Positions 50,627 to 60,909 of a DNA stretch of 64,000 bases are shown in pieces. The stretch lies in the NCBI GenBank assembly GCA_020186115.1, contig WSYJ01000075.1:310001-374000 (forward strand). The letters are read 5' to 3'. The stretch is from Histomonas meleagridis. Lineage: Eukaryota > Parabasalia > Tritrichomonadida > Dientamoebidae. Positions within the stretch are counted from its first letter, which is position 1, and every line of letters starts with the position of its first letter. The notes beneath the pieces were generated by a model, which did not search any database, was not told the origin of the DNA, and worked only from the letters and a program-made list of their open reading frames with translations. Position numbers and translations under genes: made by a program.

Positions 50627-51238
50627 ATGCAACCCAACAAAAACACATCAAAACTCCCATCTGAACAAAAAACTCAAAATGGCACACAGATAGAAGAGAA
50701 ACATAGAAAAATGTGCAAAGAATTGTATAATTCTAATAATTTTGGGGTTCTCCAGGGATGGTTTTCTCAAACGAATCATGAGCCAAAAGAACGTTTTCAT
50801 CTATGTGCTTCATGGCCACCCATTTGCGAGCTCAAAGTCAACCCGAAAAATATGTTAGTACTTCCACAAATTCATAATTTGAGAGAGAAGATATACAATC
50901 CTGAAATAAATAGAAACGAACAAGACATTGGAGTAGGTTACCCACAAGTTACAGTACCAAGCTTTGAAGAAAATCAAACGTTTGATTATGATTCCAAAAA
51001 GAAAACTCGAGTAAATTTCACACAAGAGCAACGAAAATTTCTCGAGGAGTATTTTTATGATCATTTAGATCATCCGTACCCAGAAAAAAACGAACTTGAA
51101 ATGTTACAAAGGAAAACAAATTTATCAATTCGACAAATTAGGATATATATGACAAATGCTAGAATGAGAAAGTCTGGCGTGAAAGACAAATCTCCAAGGC
51201 GAACAAGAAGAGGCGAAATTCCAATTTATGATAATTAA
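50627..51238 (+). CDS. TALE-type homeodomain protein
   Basis: 203 residues. The N-terminal 120 residues are polar without a known domain. Residues about 125-185 form a homeodomain: KKTRVNFTQEQRKFLEEYFYDHLDHPYPEKNELEMLQ, then a helix and IRQIRIYMTNARMRKSG. The DHPYP before helix 2 gives the three-residue loop extension of the TALE class (PBC, MEIS, KNOX; Homeobox_KN). Asn51 and Arg53 of the recognition helix are kept, but the usual W48-F49 are Y-M and position 50 is Thr. A nuclear DNA-binding regulator. The basic tail (RRTRRG) may aid nuclear entry. Confidence 0.85.
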   Translation: MQPNKNTSKLPSEQKTQNGTQIEEKHRKMCKELYNSNNFGVLQGWFSQTNHEPKERFHLCASWPPICELKVNPKNMLVLPQIHNLREKIYNPEINRNEQDIGVGYPQVTVPSFEENQTFDYDSKKKTRVNFTQEQRKFLEEYFYDHLDHPYPEKNELEMLQRKTNLSIRQIRIYMTNARMRKSGVKDKSPRRTRRGEIPIYDN

Positions 51239-51997
51239 CAAATCATATTTTTTAATCATTAGTTTCGTTCATTGTGTAGTACAAAAATAAAAGTCACATG
51301 TCGATTAAAGAAGTGTAAATAATGTCAAAATCGAATTCATTATATATTAGATTTTTTTATTAAAATTTATTTTCGACCAATTTACAAAAGCTTTCTTTTT
51401 ATTAACTTAGCAAATGAGTGATTAACTGATTTAGGAAATTTTTTTATTGATTTTACAAATATATGTGTATTTCCAACGATAAATTTTTTAAGATTAGTTA
51501 TAAAACGTATTATTATTCTCTGCTCTTTGGAGAGCCAAAAGCTATTACAATAATAGAACTTTAAGCTTGAAACATGAATTTTTTTGGGAAACAAAATTAA
51601 AAAAGTGACAAAATCATGTTGTTTTTAAAGAAATTTAAGTTCGAAATTGACTAAAATAATATGAGCAAAGAGCTTTGTCAAAAATTGTCAAAAGTTCTAG
51701 ATTTCATGCTGAATCTAATTAAATTTTATGTTGATAAAACCAATAATAAAAAATATTTATCAAAAACAAATTATTTTATTCTTCTATTTATTGATTTTAT
51801 TTATAATTAAGTTTCATTTTTTCTTTCATGATTTAAGATTATAAAATGTTTATTTTTTCTTACATGTGTTATTATTTTGAAGAGTAACTACTGATTTATA
51901 TCAAATAATAATATGGATCAATATTTTTGTTTTATTCTCTGAATTCTTAATTTTATTTCATAGAATTCAATAACATTATGAATTTTATATCATTTTA
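51239..51997. other. AT-rich spacer
   Basis: About 760 bases without convincing coding. The minus frame 51382-51594 (I/K/F-rich) is probably chance. No motif near the start at 51998. Confidence 0.4.
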
Positions 51998-54900
51998 ATG
52001 TATGTTTTTTTTATTCTATTTTCTCATATAAATTGCATATCCCAAGAACTCAAAGAACTTGCACAACATGTTAAACAAGGAAACAAAAGTAATTTTATTA
52101 AATCAACACAAAAATTTCTTCCAGGTGATTATGAACTTGATGGAATTTCATTTACTCTTTTACATGAACTTAAAGGTATAAATTCTGATGGTATTATAAA
52201 CTATATCCTAAATGAAGACAAAAACCTCCTCGCAATATATCAAAAAGAAAATTCTTTTCATGAAAACACTATTTTGGTTGATTACATGTCTCAAAAACTT
52301 TTTAAAGTTTATCAATATCATAGTACGTATGATGATATTGACTTTTATAATATTACTCATGTAAACCCATTAACAGTTTTTACAAATCTTAAAATGGAAA
52401 TGACAAAAAGCGGATTAACAAATTCAAATTGTAGTTCATTTAATACAAATATTACAAGTGAAAAATGTTGGACAAATAAAATGATTAATTGGAATGATAA
52501 ACCTCAATATAAAAATATTTTAGAAAACGATAAATTATTTAAAAAAAATTATGGTGCAAAAGCAAAAGCTGCTGGTTCTGCTTCTGCTTATTTTACTGGT
52601 TTATCCGAAATGAAAGTTGACTATCAGTTTGATTTTGATAGTGTTTTAGGAATTGGTTTTGAGTTAAATAATGAATCAATTGAAATTGATAAATATTCAT
52701 TAAATTTATTTGATGAAACTATTCCAATTTATCATTTTAATTTTGATATTTTAGGCGTTTCGTTTGTATTCTCATTTGATATTTCGATTAGTGTAGATAT
52801 TAATAATATTACAATTAAAATGCCGCGTGGATTTGATTTTTATAGAAATTTAAGTGCAAAACTGAAACAAAGTGGTTCATATTCAACAAGCGAAGGATTA
52901 CAAAATGATCCTTTTGATTTTGATTTTCAATCCGATCTTGATCATTTAGAACCTAAAGAAACATTTAATTCAAATCCAAACGTCATATTTAATATGACAC
53001 CAACAATAAAAATCGCTGCTATTATTGATATTGAATTCGGAAATATTGAAATTGCTAAATTAGAAATAGGTGGAAAATATGATATAAATTTAAACTTTAA
53101 ATCGGACTATAAAAAATGTCCTTGTCCATATTTATATGGACAAACAAAACAAAATTTTATTTGCTATTTATTAGTAGAAATCTTTAAAGTATGGAATTAT
53201 CAAATATTTAAACCATATAAGTTTGAAATACCAATCTTTATTGATTATTTATCGCCTAAATTTTGTTTATTTTCACCAAGTAAATCAATTGAAGGTATAA
53301 ACTCAAATATCCAACAAAATTTAACAGGTTCTTATGTAATATCTGTTGATAATGCTCAAGCAAGAACATTTTTTAATTATGATGTATATTATCCGAAATT
53401 ATTTGCAACTAATCGTTATGGAAAAGTTATTGATTCTTTAATGTTACCAACTATAAGATTTAAAGATAATACAGGAATTGTCCCAATCTCAAATAAAATG
53501 ATTCTTGTTGATCCACCTGTTGATATTATGTTTCATTATAATGTATATGTTGTTGGCTTAATTTGGAATAGTAATATAAAATCAAACAAATTCTATTTAA
53601 ATGATATGAATTTATATGAATGTTTATATGATATTTTTGGTTTTTGTTTGGAAACAAGTATTCACAAAGCTTATCATGTGGAAATATTTAAAGAATTTCA
53701 AGGAGAAAAAGAAAATTCTTTTATCTCATTCAAACCTTATTTGATTAACTTAATTAATTATAAATTGTCATTAATAATGCATAGTATATCAGGAAAATCT
53801 TATCATGTTTTACCAATAAAAAGTGTATACGATGATTCATCAAATCATCAAAATGATAATTTTCATTACGTTGGTAGAAGCGATCTTCGAATTACTCTTT
53901 TTTCTATTATTCATCAATATGAAAACTTATGTAATGCAACAATCGATTTTCAATCGTGTAATAATGAATCTTGTTTACCAATTGGTAGAATGTTTTTAAT
54001 ACCAAATAAAAGTATTCTTTATTCTGCTGATGAATTAAATATTCATGATAAAATTATTTTTAATATAAAAGATTCTTTACTAAATCTTAAAATTAACTTT
54101 TCGGTTATATTAAAAAACAAAATAATTTCAAATATACTATTGTTAAATCATGATGATTTATTATATCCAAAAGATTTTAATATTAATTTTATTAATGAAA
54201 AATTTAATATTACTTTTAATGCAACGTTTAATATTCCAGAAGTAGTATTTGAGCTTCCTAAGCCATTAAAAACAAATCAAAGAGGAATAATATCACGTGT
54301 TTTTGAAGGGACGAAAACAATAATTTTTAAATCATTAAAATATGAAAGATATGGAATATTAAGATTTAATTATCAAATAACTTTTAATATAAATAATAAG
54401 TTAGTATGTATTCTTAAGGTTAATAAATTATTTGTTCCTTTATGTTTACATAAATATCTTGATAAAAATCATATTTTAGTTATAATTGATGCAAAAATAA
54501 TGATTCGAAATAATTTAATTGAAGTTCCTTTTAGATTATTGAATGATAATGCTTCTAAATATAAAATCACGCTTCTTTCTGTTTTTATGACTAATAATGA
54601 TTTGATTTGTGGTAATGGAATTACTATTAATGGACCTGCTGAATATGTTGGATGTTTTGATATGATTCAGCAAAAGAAAAGTTTTGTTTATGATTATCGT
54701 TTAACATCAAACCCAAATATTCAACCAAATATTATTGAAGGAAATAATGGCGATTGGAAATTAAGAATATATAATTATCAATCACAAATATACAAAATAT
54801 TCCCATGCTTTTTCGTTTTCCCTGTAAAATCATTGACTTACCAAATTCCAAGAGAAATTATTCAAGAATTTTTCATCAGAAAATATTACATTACAATTAG

Positions 54901-55738
54901 ATGTGATAGATGTAAATCGATTAATATAAATTATGAAAATAAAAGCATTGTCGATAATACAAAAGATAAAGATAAAAATAATATCTTTCTGTATTATCCA
55001 AAATATTCAGAAAATATTTTACTAACAGCAATTTGTAATTCTTCATATGATTCATTTTGCGAATTTACTCAATCATTTGCCAATTTAGGATTAACATTAT
55101 TAGGGTATGGTTCAGCAGATGGAGTAAATGAGTTAAATTCGCAAAACCCATTGAGTAAATTATCAAATGGTGTTAATAGACAATTAGTTTACAATAAAAG
55201 TGCAGCGAAATACTCAAAAAATTGGGTCGGTTATATTCAAATAATTGAGAAAAATATTCAACCTGATTCAATTAATTTAAGAATAATCACACACAAAAAC
55301 GAAACAATCGAAATATCACCAATGTTTGGTAAATTAAGTATTCCATTTAGTCATAATCAATATGCTTATAATCCAAGACAATTTTTTAGTATTCTTGGAA
55401 TAAAAGAACCACAAAAAGGATACACAAAAGAAGATGCATTCTTTAAACCAGATGGAAACGTTTTTACAAGAAAGTTAGTTTTTGATGAAAAGAATATCGA
55501 TTTGGAAAATATAAGTAAGGTATTTGATATTCCTGAAAAATTCATCAAATCTGTGAATTATTCTTTTGAGGAATATGAAAGTATGGTGAATTTATTTGAA
55601 ATTCTTATGATTTGTTTATCATTCGCTGGAGTTGTTATCATTTGCATTGCAATATTTTCTGTTTATAGGATTAAACAGAGAAAAAATGAAAATGTATTCA
55701 TACACGATTATCTCATTAGCAACCAAAAATTAATTTGA
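51998..55738 (+). CDS. Large type I surface membrane protein
   Basis: 1246 residues. Signal peptide 1-16 (MYVFFILFSHINCISQ). A long ectodomain of Asn/Ile/Lys-rich beta-type sequence with many N-glycosylation sites and scattered cysteines (e.g. KKCPCPYLYG near 375), no domain I recognise. One span at about 1198-1220 (ILMICLSFAGVVIICIAIFSVYRI) and a 26-residue cytoplasmic tail (HDYLISNQKLI). The short stretch KAKAAGSASAYF near 190 stands out. Probably a lineage-specific surface or secretory-route protein. ATG start directly before the signal peptide supports the call. Confidence 0.8.
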   Translation: MYVFFILFSHINCISQELKELAQHVKQGNKSNFIKSTQKFLPGDYELDGISFTLLHELKGINSDGIINYILNEDKNLLAIYQKENSFHENTILVDYMSQKLFKVYQYHSTYDDIDFYNITHVNPLTVFTNLKMEMTKSGLTNSNCSSFNTNITSEKCWTNKMINWNDKPQYKNILENDKLFKKNYGAKAKAAGSASAYFTGLSEMKVDYQFDFDSVLGIGFELNNESIEIDKYSLNLFDETIPIYHFNFDILGVSFVFSFDISISVDINNITIKMPRGFDFYRNLSAKLKQSGSYSTSEGLQNDPFDFDFQSDLDHLEPKETFNSNPNVIFNMTPTIKIAAIIDIEFGNIEIAKLEIGGKYDINLNFKSDYKKCPCPYLYGQTKQNFICYLLVEIFKVWNYQIFKPYKFEIPIFIDYLSPKFCLFSPSKSIEGINSNIQQNLTGSYVISVDNAQARTFFNYDVYYPKLFATNRYGKVIDSLMLPTIRFKDNTGIVPISNKMILVDPPVDIMFHYNVYVVGLIWNSNIKSNKFYLNDMNLYECLYDIFGFCLETSIHKAYHVEIFKEFQGEKENSFISFKPYLINLINYKLSLIMHSISGKSYHVLPIKSVYDDSSNHQNDNFHYVGRSDLRITLFSIIHQYENLCNATIDFQSCNNESCLPIGRMFLIPNKSILYSADELNIHDKIIFNIKDSLLNLKINFSVILKNKIISNILLLNHDDLLYPKDFNINFINEKFNITFNATFNIPEVVFELPKPLKTNQRGIISRVFEGTKTIIFKSLKYERYGILRFNYQITFNINNKLVCILKVNKLFVPLCLHKYLDKNHILVIIDAKIMIRNNLIEVPFRLLNDNASKYKITLLSVFMTNNDLICGNGITINGPAEYVGCFDMIQQKKSFVYDYRLTSNPNIQPNIIEGNNGDWKLRIYNYQSQIYKIFPCFFVFPVKSLTYQIPREIIQEFFIRKYYITIRCDRCKSININYENKSIVDNTKDKDKNNIFLYYPKYSENILLTAICNSSYDSFCEFTQSFANLGLTLLGYGSADGVNELNSQNPLSKLSNGVNRQLVYNKSAAKYSKNWVGYIQIIEKNIQPDSINLRIITHKNETIEISPMFGKLSIPFSHNQYAYNPRQFFSILGIKEPQKGYTKEDAFFKPDGNVFTRKLVFDEKNIDLENISKVFDIPEKFIKSVNYSFEEYESMVNLFEILMICLSFAGVVIICIAIFSVYRIKQRKNENVFIHDYLISNQKLI

Positions 55739-55984
55739 AAACATTTTTCTAATAAAATTCCAAGAAATGTTTTTCTCTTTGTGTAATGTGAATGTTTGTG
55801 AACTTTTTTAAAATTGTTCTCTCAAAACAAAAAATTTAGAATAATTTCATTATACGTTTTCATATTTTTGTACTACATGCATGCTTGCATAATTTTAATA
55901 TAAGTGATTTTGTATTGATAAATATTTAAAAATCAATACATAAAGAACTAAATTTTTAGGAACCATTGAGCTGCTATTTTTATT

Positions 55985-56069
55985 TGGTGTTTATATCATT
56001 TCCTTTTTTTTCATGAAGTTATTTAACGATTTCTGTATGACCATTTTCAGATGCAATCATTAGTGCTGT
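55985..56069 (-). pseudogene. Worn ankyrin repeat, dispersed copy
   Basis: On the minus strand, ACAGCACTAATGATTGCATC starts TALMIASENGHTEIVK, then a stop, then a degenerate LHEKKGNDIN. It matches the units of the 49.3-50.2 kb array, in opposite orientation and about 6 kb away. No surrounding gene remains. Confidence 0.6.
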
Positions 56070-56147
56070 ACATAATTGATGTTATGATTTATAATTAATG
56101 CTAAATAATATTCAATATAAGTCATAATAAATTTATTTTTTCATTTT

Positions 56148-56237
56148 CAAAAGTGGCAAAATTCCACTTTTGTATCGTTTGTTTTTGTCAATCGGTACAC
56201 CGATAGATGATGATAGAGAACGATAGAGGCCGATAGA
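56148..56237. promoter_or_regulatory. Palindromes and four phased GATAGA boxes
   Basis: CAAAAGTGG...CCACTTTTG (56148-56156, 56164-56172) is a perfect 9-bp inverted repeat. ATCGGTACACCGAT (56191-56204) is a perfect palindrome apart from its AC centre. GATAGA occurs at 56202, 56212, 56222 and 56232, exactly 10 bp apart. The set looks like a protein-binding array on one helix face. No gene starts within 600 bp. Confidence 0.5.
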
Positions 56238-56876
56238 CTTACAATGTAGGTAAACGATAAATTTATTTTTATGAGTATTCAACAGCATAAACAATTAATA
56301 TTCATTATACATTTGTAACTATTATAGTGAATAAACGCGTCTCGATAGTTAATCTAAATAATTGCTAAAGGTTTTGAAATTATACAAATCTATTGAATAC
56401 ATAATGATTTACCTATGTACCCCCATAAATAATTCAATAAATAGTTTTAGCAAAACTGATATTATTAAATTGCGAATTACTTTGGAAATGTCTTATTAAA
56501 TATCAAAATGATTTGTTTGATTATGTGATATAATTATTTATTATTTTAAATTATAAAAGCCAATTTACAAACAACTGTAAGTACTTCAGCGATTCTTGTA
56601 TATTTTGAAGATAAGAGTCAAAAATGTTGATTGACTCAGATGAATCTTTTGGTTATTCATTCGAAATATAAATCTTGCCTATGTACAAAAAGCTTGTAAT
56701 GCGACATGTCTGTTTTATTCAATTAACATTCAGCATAAGTTATACACGTATATATATACATTTAAATACATAATTTATCATTATATCACCATAAAAATTT
56801 TCTAATGGAATTCCATAGAAATTTCAAAATAACGATAGCACTTTTCATATGTAAATGGCACTTTTCTATTGATTTT
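56238..56876. other. AT-rich spacer
   Basis: No coding seen. TAACGATA at 56831 matches the Myb recognition element form known in Trichomonas vaginalis, but lies at the 3' side of the next gene. Confidence 0.4.
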
Positions 56877-57665
56877 TCATTTTGTTGTTCCCAAGTAGCC
56901 CACACATCCAATAAAAATTGTTAGTCCAAGTAAATAACCAACCATTATTAAAATCCTCTGATAATCTATGCGCCAATACAAAACTTCAACAAAATCAGGA
57001 ATTCCCATAAAAATTAAAAATGAATGTATCAAAAAACATGCAAAAAAGTTATGCGTTCTTAACCAGACAAGAGAAAGCCACCATCCATAAGCAATAGAAA
57101 GGGTACATTCAATAGTGTAAAATTGTAATTTTGATTTGGTAGATCCGTTATCAATAAAAAATTTGAAAAAATGACTAATGCCATAAGCTACTGGGGATAA
57201 GAAAATGACTTTTGAGTTCCGTATTTCACAACATTCCCAAAGACTGCAAATTAAGCACCTGCAGATAATTTCTTCAGATAATGGAACGATTATAAAACTT
57301 TGTAAATTATCATGATTTAAAATTTTTCGTATTCGAGATTTCAAAAAATTGAAAGTACTTATCTCAGGATGATTTTGTTTTTTGTTGAATTGAAAAAATT
57401 CATTCTGGGAGATAGGCCCAAGGAAAAGGAGTACTGTTCCCACAAATGAATATATAGACTTTGTATCGAAAGAATACAAAATAATATGAGAATTTAGTTG
57501 AAAATGATAAATTAATAAGAGTGAAATTATTGCTAAAAATATCATTGAATATAACCTAAACTGATTTTTTGAAAAGCCTTTGAAAAATAGTGGCTGTAAA
57601 TAAAATATGAAGACCAATGTAAAACTATATAATACTGAGAAAAGGACTGCTTTAAATTGCTCCAT
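56877..57665 (-). CDS. Rce1-type CAAX prenyl protease 2
   Basis: 262 residues, multi-span. The catalytic motifs of the CPBP/Rce1 family are visible: EEIICR (E131, E132, R136), YGISHFFKFF (H165) and FACFLIHSFLIFMGIPDF (H214 with the MGxP that follows in Rce1). Rce1 sits in the ER membrane and removes the last three residues (-aaX) from prenylated CAAX proteins such as Ras and Rho. Length matches eukaryotic Rce1 (about 300). The minus-strand upstream sequence has GGTGGCCGTTTA 10 bases before the ATG, a variant of the Myb-type box. Confidence 0.87.
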   Translation of the reverse strand: MEQFKAVLFSVLYSFTLVFIFYLQPLFFKGFSKNQFRLYSMIFLAIISLLLIYHFQLNSHIILYSFDTKSIYSFVGTVLLFLGPISQNEFFQFNKKQNHPEISTFNFLKSRIRKILNHDNLQSFIIVPLSEEIICRCLICSLWECCEIRNSKVIFLSPVAYGISHFFKFFIDNGSTKSKLQFYTIECTLSIAYGWWLSLVWLRTHNFFACFLIHSFLIFMGIPDFVEVLYWRIDYQRILIMVGYLLGLTIFIGCVGYLGTTK

Positions 57666-58032
57666 TAATTATAAACGGCCACCATACGAAGAACCGTTAA
57701 TTTTCTTCATTATGAAACCAAAATTCATTAGAGTAGCAGGAAAAACCCCTTTAAATCGAATAACTATATTTAGCACCAAGACTGGCAGGTTTCTCTATTT
57801 TTTCTTATTTTTTGCAACTTTATCATGATAAGATTGTTTTATTAAACGATTTCCCATCTGATAAAAGAATAGAAAGTTTTAGAATCTGTGATCTTATTCT
57901 CTTCTACATAAAATTTTATTTATTACTTCCATAAGAATTATAAAACAATGCAAAGTGTCTTAAAAATTTTTTTTTGATATTCGTTTTAATATAAATTTCA
58001 AATTCCACAAAAGTACAAGCTCATTCATAGAT
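57666..58032. other. Intergenic gap
   Basis: AT-rich. A 73-codon plus frame here lacks an ATG start where it overlaps the Rce1-like gene and is treated as a shadow. Nothing else seen. Confidence 0.4.
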
Positions 58033-59172
58033 CTATGGGAACTCTTCTGCGTATAACTGCATGAACTTTTGATGTGCCTGCAACGCCGCCTTATAAAACG
58101 GCGTATTTGCCCCGTTATATTTTTTACAGTTTTCGACCATTAGCGAAACATCAGCAGCGAAAACTTTTGGGTTTTTATAGTAGTCCTTAAACCTCAGCAA
58201 TCTCCTCTCCATAGTCCTTAAGTCCATTGGTTTCTTAATTGTCTCGAAGTAGTGTGGCGCGATTTCTTCTGTTACAGGTGACGCAAATATTTGTCCGAAT
58301 CTTTCGTCGTTTTTTAGCTCAGTTATTATCCGCATAAGTTTATTACGTAAACTTCCGACTTTCTTCCAATATTTCTCATTATTCTTTTTTTGTTTTTTGT
58401 TGTTGAGTTCGCTCGTTAAGTCATAAAGATGCATGTTGTAAAATGTCGGTGATTGTGCAAATGGTATCCAATAACTGGCTTGAAATAATGGTGAATGAAG
58501 GCGCTTGCCAGTAAGATCTTCAACGGATTTGATTTGATCAGCAATCGTTTCATTAAATTTCATGTAATCAACATCTGGATATAAGTGACAATGAACTAAT
58601 GTCACAAAATTGTAATCTTTGATACGCCCAACCCAACGAGCTGGATCCATGTCTATAAGTTTGTTGTTAAAACCTTGCTTTTTGAAGAAAACAACGGCTT
58701 CATTATCTGCACATGTAAGAATGTCATAAAATTCCTCAGCTTGAAGAACTGTCTTGAGATAGTTCATGGCAAGGCGACCGTAACCACTACTTTGAAGCTC
58801 AGTGCTAACAGCACAAAATGCAATTTCTAAAAACATTTCAACGGGGAAAAGACGACCACAAATACCACCCATTGGAATACCTTTGTGCAACAACATAACA
58901 GTTTCAGCTTCAAAATCAAAAACAAGTCGTGTGATATAATCATTTCCCATGTTTGGTAATTGCTTAGAAAATATGTTTTTACTCTCATTAAGTAATATAA
59001 GTGCTTGTGGATGAATATTGGCATGGTTATGAATGAGTTTGAGTTGAACATCTGGATAATTATCTTTTAAACGTTTATATGGTTCTGGTTTTGTCCAAAG
59101 CCTTGAACGGTGCCGGAGCCCAGGATGAATCCTTCGGTTGGTAAAATGAGGCGGATTTTGTGCAAGAGACAT
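58033..59172 (-). CDS. GCN5-type histone acetyltransferase with bromodomain
   Basis: 379 residues from the ATG at 59172; the frame is open 19 codons further, but that part contains the promoter box, so I choose the inner start. The HAT domain (about 60-235) has FLEIAFCAVS with the catalytic Glu at E116 and the acetyl-CoA loop QSSGYG (127-132). The bromodomain (about 270-375) shows HYFETIKKPMDLRTMERRL and KKYNGANTPFY with the acetyl-lysine-binding Asn at N353. Same order as yeast Gcn5 (439 residues). Catalytic core of SAGA/ADA complexes, acetylating histone H3. Confidence 0.94.
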   Translation of the reverse strand: MSLAQNPPHFTNRRIHPGLRHRSRLWTKPEPYKRLKDNYPDVQLKLIHNHANIHPQALILLNESKNIFSKQLPNMGNDYITRLVFDFEAETVMLLHKGIPMGGICGRLFPVEMFLEIAFCAVSTELQSSGYGRLAMNYLKTVLQAEEFYDILTCADNEAVVFFKKQGFNNKLIDMDPARWVGRIKDYNFVTLVHCHLYPDVDYMKFNETIADQIKSVEDLTGKRLHSPLFQASYWIPFAQSPTFYNMHLYDLTSELNNKKQKKNNEKYWKKVGSLRNKLMRIITELKNDERFGQIFASPVTEEIAPHYFETIKKPMDLRTMERRLLRFKDYYKNPKVFAADVSLMVENCKKYNGANTPFYKAALQAHQKFMQLYAEEFP

Positions 59173-59190
59173 CGAATATTGCCCGAGATA

Positions 59191-59202
59191 ATTGGGGTGC
59201 CC
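59191..59202 (-). promoter_or_regulatory. GGGCACCCCAAT box before GCN5
   Basis: Minus strand GGGCACCCCAAT, 18 bases upstream of the chosen ATG and in forward orientation, like GCACCCCAATT at 17738. It supports the inner start codon. Confidence 0.55.
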
Positions 59203-59370
59203 TAAAATGCAAAGTTTAAACACGAACATGAAATTTTATACTCAGGATATAGTTATTTTTCTTTAACTTTGATTAAACATATTCCCATTCTAAAAAAATA
59301 TAAATAAATTTCAAGGTTACTCAATTTAATATTTCTTAAGAGAAGATGCTAACATCAAATTGATTATATA

Positions 59371-59545
59371 GAAAAATCAAATTACTTCTTGTTGAAACAA
59401 AAAAGTATTGATATTATTGATAAAGGTGTTTAAATACTGTATTTTGTTTTTATTTTAATAATTTGTATTTTCAAATTATATTAAGGAATTAAATAAATGA
59501 TTTATTACAGTACTTGTGTAGGGACATAAGAAAGGTAAAAGAAAA
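59371..59545 (+). pseudogene. Dispersed ankyrin-plus-spacer unit
   Basis: AAATCAAATTACTTCTTGTT... followed by ATTTTGTTTTTATTTTAATAA and GATTTATTACAGTACTTGTG (ACAG at 59507-59510) reproduces the spacer and edges of the 170-bp array units, with the ankyrin part frame-broken. It lies between the GCN5 and eS1 genes, about 9 kb from the array. Confidence 0.6.
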
Positions 59546-59672
59546 AACATTAGATGCTTTATGAAAAATGAGATTGTTTGTGCAAAGATTGTGTTCTTCT
59601 ATTACACATTGCATTTACAATAAAATTGAATTTAATTAACGGATTTTCCGGTTTGGTCGATCCTTTTGGAAA

Positions 59673-60428
59673 ATGGGTAAAGCACAACAAAAAGGAAAGG
59701 CATCAAAGAAAATCAAGCAAGACACTTTCCTAAAGAAGGAATGGCGACATGTTTTTGTTCCAGGCTTCTTTTCAAAGCGTGATATAGGATTCACAGTTTC
59801 ACATAAATGTGCTCGTGGTAAAACACCAGCCGATTACCTTAATAACCGAGTTTTTGAACTATCTCATGGTGATCTTGTTGATGAACAATCACATGCATAT
59901 CGTTTATTCAGCTGGAAGTCAGTAGACGTTCAAAATAATGATGTCTTAACAGTTTTTGCAGGAATGAGGCTAACCAATGATAAACTTTCTTCCCTCCTCC
60001 GCAAGTATCGCACACTTATAAATGCCCAAGTTGATGTTCGTACAGCAGATGGATACATTCTCCGCGCCTTTAGCATTGGTTTCACCAAAAAGTTAAATCC
60101 AAACAAAAAGGCGTGCTATGCACAACAATCCAAGAAACGCGAAATCAGAGACGCATGTATTGCTATCATGAAAGAAACAATTGAAAAATCAACAATTCCA
60201 GAATTATGCCAAACAATCGTCAACGAAACCATCGAAAAAGCAATTGTTGAAAAATGCAAGACTATCATGCAAGTTGATAATGTTTATGTTACAAAAATTA
60301 AAGTTATTAAGGCACCCGTTTTCAGCGGAGAAGAACTAAAGAAGCTCCATCAGGGTCGTGCGGTCACAAAAGCAACTGAGGTTGCTCGCCCTGTTGAAGA
60401 TGAACAAAAGACAGAAGAAACTAAGTAA
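59673..60428 (+). CDS. RPS3A: Small ribosomal subunit protein eS1 (RPS3A)
   Basis: 251 residues (human eS1: 264). It follows the family throughout: WRHVFVPGFFSKRDIGFT, a VFELSHGDL strand, FAGMRLTNDKLSSLLRKYRTLI with DVRTADGYILR, and RREIRD-like KKREIRDACI. Binds the 40S platform near the mRNA exit. GTTTGGTCGATCCTTTTGG directly before the ATG is a promoter variant with a CCTTTTGG element, also seen in altered form at 20193 and 2606. A highly expressed gene, with less AT-biased codons than neighbours. Confidence 0.97.
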   Translation: MGKAQQKGKASKKIKQDTFLKKEWRHVFVPGFFSKRDIGFTVSHKCARGKTPADYLNNRVFELSHGDLVDEQSHAYRLFSWKSVDVQNNDVLTVFAGMRLTNDKLSSLLRKYRTLINAQVDVRTADGYILRAFSIGFTKKLNPNKKACYAQQSKKREIRDACIAIMKETIEKSTIPELCQTIVNETIEKAIVEKCKTIMQVDNVYVTKIKVIKAPVFSGEELKKLHQGRAVTKATEVARPVEDEQKTEETK

Positions 60429-60909
60429 AATATTAATATTTTCGAAATCAACTTTTTGAATATAAAACGATTGTTTCCCATTCAAATCTCAAAGATTTAA
60501 ATTTAAAAGTGTGTAAGTAGACTCATTCCCAATTAGAGGTGTACTCTTTTATTCACATGAATATTACTAATAAGGTATAGTAAAAAGATAAAAAATTGAA
60601 TTATATTTTGGAACAAAATCATTTATATATGACATTACCATGTCCCTTTGGATGATGTTTTTCAAGAAGTTAATGATATGTATTTAAGTTATTTCAAATA
60701 TTTCTGATGAATACCAAATATATATTCAGGAACAATCCATTAGCTTGATAACGAACTAAAGTTTTATCACTCCAAAAAGTTATATTATACGTCACATGAA
60801 TTTGCTTAAAAAAGTTTGATAAATGATTTGTTGCAATTAACAAAAATGTAATATTGTTTACTATATAAAGTAACTTTAACGCATACAACATATTTTACCT
60901 TTTTATCAT
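60429..60909. other. AT-rich spacer between convergent genes
   Basis: No gene; the minus frame 60694-60891 has no proper start. T-rich tracts only. Confidence 0.4.
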
